Shown piece by piece: positions 7,263-10,692 of a DNA stretch of 10,692 nucleotides. The stretch's first letter is position 1. Every line of letters starts with the position of its first letter. The notes under the pieces are model-generated. The model had not been told where the DNA came from, ran no database searches, and was given only the letters and a program-made list of their open reading frames with translations. The DNA is from Euperipatoides rowelli (lineage: Eukaryota > Onychophora > Udeonychophora > Euonychophora > Peripatopsidae): assembly GCA_003024985.2 (NCBI GenBank), contig PXIH01S0004515.1; one strand, given 5' to 3'. The position numbers and the translations under genes were made by a program.

Positions 7263-7827
7263 TCTTATCAGTTAAGGACTTGTGCAGTGCTTACTGTAGG
7301 GAATATTCATAATCGATGTAGGCCTACTCTCCTTCCCAAAAAAATGAGCAAAAAAATCATGATTAGGATTGCAGATGATTAAGAAGAAAACTTACTATGC
7401 CGTCATACATAGTGGAAGTAATGATAACTTTTTTTTTGTTAGTCACTTTGCAAACCAAATCCATTCACCTCTCAAGCAGTGTTAGAAAGTTTGAAACAAA
7501 ATGCATGAGATTTTCTAATGACAAATTGTCTAGTTCAATTTGTGCACCTAATGAGGAAAAAAAAATATTGAAACCCTAATTCAAAAAGTTAGTCATTGAT
7601 GAACATGCCTATGATTAATACAGCTTTGTTTACAAATATTCACTGATCATTTCAAAACACCTTGACCTGTGCTGCCACAAAGCAAAACTTACCAACATAG
7701 ATATTATAGGATACAAGAATAAACAAACTAAGTCTATTACATTTTTAATGACTTTTGTATAGAATAATTGTTTGTGATTGAAAGAAAAGTTATTATTTAC
7801 AATTAAAAATATTATTTTACTTTTCAG

Positions 7828-7905
7828 GTAATTCATACTAAAGATCGCTTAGAAGGAATACAGGCATTTATTGAAAAAAGGATACCACGTTACATTGGTG
7901 AATAA
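7828..7905 (+). CDS. AUH: AUH methylglutaconyl-CoA hydratase, last coding exon and stop
   Basis: Terminal coding exon of 25 codons plus TAA (7903..7905), after an excellent acceptor (TTACTTTTCAG to 7827). It opens VIHTKDRLEG and closes KRIPRYIGE. It matches the AUH C terminus, in which TKDRLEG, an AF-EKR core and an RY-GE ending are conserved. The His at the third position replaces the Pro seen in the human protein. The C-terminal tail packs against a neighbouring subunit in crotonase-family oligomers (family knowledge). With the two upstream exons it gives 58 residues, about one-sixth of a typical AUH of roughly 300-340 residues. The frame is intact throughout, so the gene appears functional at this end. 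Confidence 0.93.
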   Translation, partial: VIHTKDRLEGIQAFIEKRIPRYIGE

Positions 7906-8271
7906 ATTTGTCCAGTCAAGGAGTCATATGAACTTATTTTCTGGGACATTAAAAAAAATATTGTCTTAAAGTCCTGAGTTGATTAACTGATCAATGACAA
8001 TTTTGAATCATGAAGCCAATTATGCAGATCGCAAAGTTTTATCCGATATAACCTTATAAAATTAAATTTTAAAAGTACAAATTTAAAAATAGCTATTATA
8101 AGTGTGAATGATTTTGCTATCAAAAGATGTTACAAGATAGGAACCCAGCAACTCGTATAAAACTGCCCATCAAGATACCTCTTCAATCTTGTCAAAATGC
8201 ACTGCCAGGATGATTATACAAGTAATAACTAATTTCTCAAGTGTTTATAATTACCAAATAGAATGTTTTAA

Positions 8272-8277
8272 AATAAA
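8272..8277 (+). promoter_or_regulatory. Candidate proximal poly(A) signal
   Basis: AATAAA lies 367 bases after the AUH stop and is followed about 10 bases later by GTGTATTTT, a plausible GU/U-rich downstream element. Confidence 0.5.
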
Positions 8278-8310
8278 TTATTAGTGTATTTTACACAAAC
8301 ATATTTTGAA

Positions 8311-8324
8311 CCACTAGATGGTGC
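8311..8324 (+). promoter_or_regulatory. CTCF-like insulator motif (one mismatch)
   Basis: CCACTAGATGGTGC fits the CTCF core consensus CCASYAGRKGGCRS at 13 of 14 positions (T instead of C at position 12). It also resembles the AGRTGGCGC form reported for insects. It is located at the 3' end of the AUH gene. A single motif match is weak evidence of binding. Confidence 0.3.
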
Positions 8325-8535
8325 AGAGGATGGTGGCAGTGGTAAAATTTTTGTAGGAATATTTACTGACTTGCATGCTAAACCTGGAGAACACAAATTT
8401 GGCTATATACTGTACATAAGTTGTTTATGGTTTGGAAATGTCTGATGTACCATCAGATATTAGAATCCTACTCAGAGAAAAGTAATTAAAAAGAGAAAAT
8501 TAATATTAAGAGTTCAGGTTGTAATGTGCCTGTCT

Positions 8536-8541
8536 AATAAA
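8536..8541 (+). promoter_or_regulatory. Candidate distal poly(A) signal
   Basis: AATAAA within TCTAATAAAATTTTTCTG, 631 bases after the AUH stop, followed by T-rich sequence. A genomic 21-A run (8627..8647) lies about 85 bases further on. That is too far to be this signal's cleavage site. Confidence 0.5.
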
Positions 8542-8626
8542 ATTTTTCTGTAAACAAAAATTATAAAAATATTTCTTTATGTAAAATTATTTATCTATAT
8601 AATTGTATATTTTAAAAAGTAATATT

Positions 8627-8647
8627 AAAAAAAAAAAAAAAAAAAAA
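8627..8647 (+). repeat. Poly(A) run, 21 bases
   Basis: An uninterrupted A run in + orientation, about 720 bases after the AUH stop. It could be the tail of a retroposed copy, but no target duplication or recognisable retroposon body precedes it. A simple homopolymer is equally likely. Confidence 0.7.
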
Positions 8648-9804
8648 GCATGTCTGAGTAGTTACCAGAAAATTCTTCAAAAGCATTCTTATATCCTATT
8701 ACGTTAAATTTTCTACTTTTTAAAAACTACTCCCTTTTACCCCTCATTACTTCCCCCCCCCCCATATTTGTAGAGAATTGTGTCCAATAAAATTAATGAA
8801 TTTCATTATATACAATTTTAATGACATACTATAGATAGAAAATTTATATTAATATTCTAGTTCGTTGTATATTTTTAAAACAATGGATTTAGGATTTGGT
8901 TAGTTTGAATCAAACTTTCCCAATGCTTAGCTATTTTCTTGGCAATGTTATCCAATCACGAAGAGAAATATTTTCTTAATTGTCCAGCTTCAGATGCCAT
9001 ATCTTCATTTGTCCTCCACTTACTTTCATCTTTTTCTTGATCATGAGTTTGCAACTATTCAAAAAAAAAAAAAAAAATTGAAAATTGAATGTGAATTAAG
9101 ATAATACACAAATCCATGAGACTGTAATGAAAAAAAAATTAAGGAATGAATAAATCAACTTTTTTTTTTAGGTTTTGAAAAGACCATAGAAAAAAAAAAA
9201 GGTCGTATAATGAGAAGTACTATTTCTTTATACAAATACGTCGGACAAAACCAAACTATAGTCAAGCGAGGTTGTCCCTTGTCCTAATCTAATTTTCTTT
9301 TAATATACTGTATATATAATTTTTTTATTATTTTTATTAGGCTATTGAATCTTGGGGATTTTAATTTAAAAAAAAAACTAACAACTATACATTCATTAAA
9401 ATACCAAACAACCTTAATTTTTCCCCTACCCATGCTTAAAATATCAACAGAATTATACTTATTTATTCTTGATTCAAATGTAAGTGTACTTATCGTATTG
9501 AACAGTACTTATCTGTGAATATTTATATTAAAACATTTTAAGTAAGCAAATCTATTTAATAAAAATAAAATAAACTTATTTTGATTCAACAAGTATGGCA
9601 GACAGTTTAATGTTAATAGCCTAATTATTATTCAGAACTGAGTCAACTGACAATAAGTTATATAGTTATTTTAATAATTTTAGATTCACAATAAGTAAAT
9701 AATTTTAAAATTTAATGTGTCCGTCAAATATTATACTGGTGCTTGTTTAATCCCAGTTCAACCCAGTTAGTAAATTAAAAAAATGGGTAACATCATTGCA
9801 TGTC
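8648..9804. other. AT-rich region with no convincing gene
   Basis: It contains an 11-base C run (8753..8763), a possible minus-strand exon (8956..9054), a poly(A) stretch at 9061..9077 that serves as a polypyrimidine tract on the minus strand, and several A/T homopolymers (around 9130..9200 and 9369..9378). The rest of 9240..9804 is AT-rich without ORFs, tandem repeats or recognisable transposon ends. Confidence 0.6.
8956..9054 (-). other. Possible minus-strand exon or gene fragment
   Basis: On the minus strand a long T-run is followed by TTTGAATAG, a good acceptor ending at 9055. From 9054 a frame stays open for 32 codons to a TGA at 8958..8956. It is hydrophilic and less AT-rich than its surroundings; it begins LQTHDQEKDE and contains EDMASEAGQLRKYF. 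A perfect GTAAGT donor sits inside it (9023..9018), which would define a 31-bp exon (9054..9024). Past the TGA the same frame reads LDNIAKKIAKHWESL, so a nonsense-mutated fragment is also possible. I do not recognise the protein. Confidence 0.25.
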
Positions 9805-9874
9805 TGTGGGACAACGGGACAATTTACTCTAAATCTGGACTGTCCCGCCAGATTCTGGGTGTATGGGATCCCTA
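9805..9874 (-). mobile_element. Probable DNA-transposon terminal remnant
   Basis: Read on the minus strand this starts CTAGGGATCCCATACACCCA and continues through GGCGGGACAGTCC. It resembles the widespread animal transposon ends of the type TAGG-TGCCATACGTCCCGG...GGGACAGTCC. CGGGACA (9815..9821) and TGTCCCG (9841..9847) form a 7-bp inverted repeat. It is locally GC-richer than its flanks. No partner end or target duplication was found. The resemblance is from memory of the motif class, and the superfamily (probably hAT) is uncertain. Confidence 0.35.
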
Positions 9875-10249
9875 GGTTAAAGTGTAAAATTTTTTCTGTT
9901 TCTCAGGACTGGGGGAGGGAAGGTAGTGTGTATAGTTTATGTTTGTACCTAAATTAGCTTTGAGAGTGGTCTTTGCAAAGTGAATGCAAGCCAGGGAAGG
10001 GAGAGTTGCTTCTGTCTTCCAAGGGGACTCATGCAGGGCTCTTTGCTGGGAGACCTTATAACAAGTAATAATGTATAGGAACATACTATATATGCTTATC
10101 ATTTATTCAGTGTGACACAAAGTTACCCTTCAATAACCCATTTAAGATAAAGGAACAACTCAGCCAAGATATAGTCTAAGCATACCTTACAAGAAATACG
10201 AGTTCATTCCTCCAGCATAGTAAACAGTCTGTTTGCTTCTGTAGCAGGT
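9875..10249. other. Unassigned, locally GC-richer stretch
   Basis: No gene recognised. About 9890..10060 has G-rich patches such as GGACTGGGGGAGGGAAGG. A neat acceptor-like TTTTTTCTGTTTCTCAG (9889..9905) is followed by GGGAAG|GTAGTG within 20 bases, too short to call an exon. A minus-strand open frame at 9872..10102 has no recognisable domain or compositional support. Possibly an old interspersed repeat. Confidence 0.4.
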
Positions 10250-10371
10250 GTTTATAACCATTTCAGGTTTCCCAATTGGATAGTTTGGCAATCATTTCTG
10301 TAATTTATTAGTTTATAATCAGCTCGGAATTCTCAGTGGGATAGCTCGACAAATCACTTCAGCTATCGACG
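10250..10371. repeat. Diverged 61-bp direct repeat, two copies
   Basis: Copies start at 10250 and 10311, both with GTTTATAA. They share TTTCCCAATTGGATAGTTTGG versus TTCTCAGTGGGATAGCTCGA, roughly 70-75% matching by eye. A weaker third echo (ATTCTATAAGATAAGTTGGC) begins near 10373. It lies just upstream of the dispersed repeat copy at the window end and may belong to the same interspersed element. Confidence 0.45.
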
Positions 10372-10608
10372 GATTCTATAAGATAAGTTGGCGAAGAGGT
10401 TTTTCCTCATCAAGGTTTCGATTGAGACTGATTGTTTGATGTAATGTCATTTAAAGCACTCCCGCAATCAAAACTTGTAACTTTTGCACACATACTGTGT
10501 AACTTAGGTATCAGTTTAACTAGATGAAAGTCTATTTGTTTGGCGGATGTCCGTTCATTATTTCTTTAATTACTGTACATACATTTGTCAGATACTACAA
10601 TGTAGTAA

Positions 10609-10692
10609 GGCTGCGACGGGCTGGTAATAGATAGTTTATCTCATAGAGCTTCCCTCCCCCTGTTAGCTCTATCCTATCACAAGAAAGACTAT
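10609..10692 (+). repeat. Dispersed repeat, copy B (cut by window end)
   Basis: Second copy of the repeat at 3267..3352, same orientation. It runs from GTAAGGCTGCGACGGGCTGG through TCTCATAGAGCTTCCCTCCC to the end of the window. Both copies are diverged from each other, with small gains and losses between the blocks, so the family is not recent here. The right end is unknown because the window stops inside it. Confidence 0.6.

Larger units (their letters stand above)
5318..7827 (+). other. AUH: AUH last intron (2510 bp), rich in small repeats
   Basis: Phase-0 intron from GTACTT to TTACTTTTCAG. It holds the 59-60-bp minisatellite (6031..6241), a second degenerate repeat cluster (6278..6545), a 10-bp inverted repeat (6582..6591 with 6636..6645) and a 201-bp TTAA-flanked miniature element (7054..7262). 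About 5318..6030 is AT-rich with scattered GTCACATG words and nothing else supported. About 7263..7827 has no convincing coding or repeat content; an open frame at 7397..7576 has no recognisable domain. Confidence 0.8.
7906..8561 (+). other. AUH: AUH 3' untranslated region (approximate end)
   Basis: AT-rich sequence follows the AUH stop. The extent is inferred from two AATAAA hexamers, at 8272 and 8536, which would give UTRs of about 390 or 650 bases. It contains a CTCF-like word at 8311..8324 if the longer form is used. No open frame or repeat of note was seen. Confidence 0.6.

Noticed and set aside
7397-7836. Frames at 7397..7579 (+) and 7630..7836 (-)
   Set aside because: Intronic, low complexity, no recognisable motif; the second overlaps the true AUH acceptor and exon on the opposite strand.
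9872-10102. Minus-strand 76-codon frame as a gene
   Set aside because: No domain, no splice or start context, and the region looks like repeat-derived DNA.

Overview
The window is AT-rich eukaryotic DNA, almost certainly from an invertebrate animal. It has spliced coding exons with GT-AG introns, long AT-rich introns, AATAAA signals and abundant degenerate transposable elements. I see no bacterial-style operons, ribosome binding sites or RNA genes. The species cannot be fixed from the sequence.

One real protein-coding gene is recognisable on the + strand: the 3' end of AUH (methylglutaconyl-CoA hydratase, crotonase family, mitochondrial leucine breakdown). Its last three coding exons lie at 3855..3905, 5270..5317 and 7828..7905, all joined in phase 0. 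They encode the last 58 residues and the stop. No upstream AUH exon was found, so 1..3854 is most simply the 3' part of a long intron. The 3' UTR follows from 7906, with candidate poly(A) signals at 8272 and 8536.

Layout. 1..1100: AT-rich intronic DNA with one weak candidate exon. 1170..1930: minus-strand fossil of a Ty3/Gypsy integrase with several frameshifts. 1939..3078: 1.13-kb TTAA-flanked non-autonomous element (piggyBac-like) with four subterminal GACTC...GAGTC palindromes and an internal tandem duplication. 3267..3352: a dispersed repeat whose second copy is cut by the window end (10609..10692). 3906..5269: intron with a hAT-like terminus ending at 4474. 5318..7827: intron with a 59-60-bp minisatellite built around GTGATRTCAC, a second degenerate repeat cluster, and a 201-bp TTAA-flanked miniature element. 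7906..about 8560: 3' UTR, including a CTCF-like motif. 8600..10692: AT-rich DNA without a convincing gene, holding a poly(A) run, a poly(C) run, a possible minus-strand exon, a probable DNA-transposon remnant and a 61-bp direct repeat.

The coding part is ordinary. The most informative material is the nested and adjacent mobile DNA in the introns, especially the two unrelated TTAA-flanked element families. I found no evidence for a new multi-gene system.
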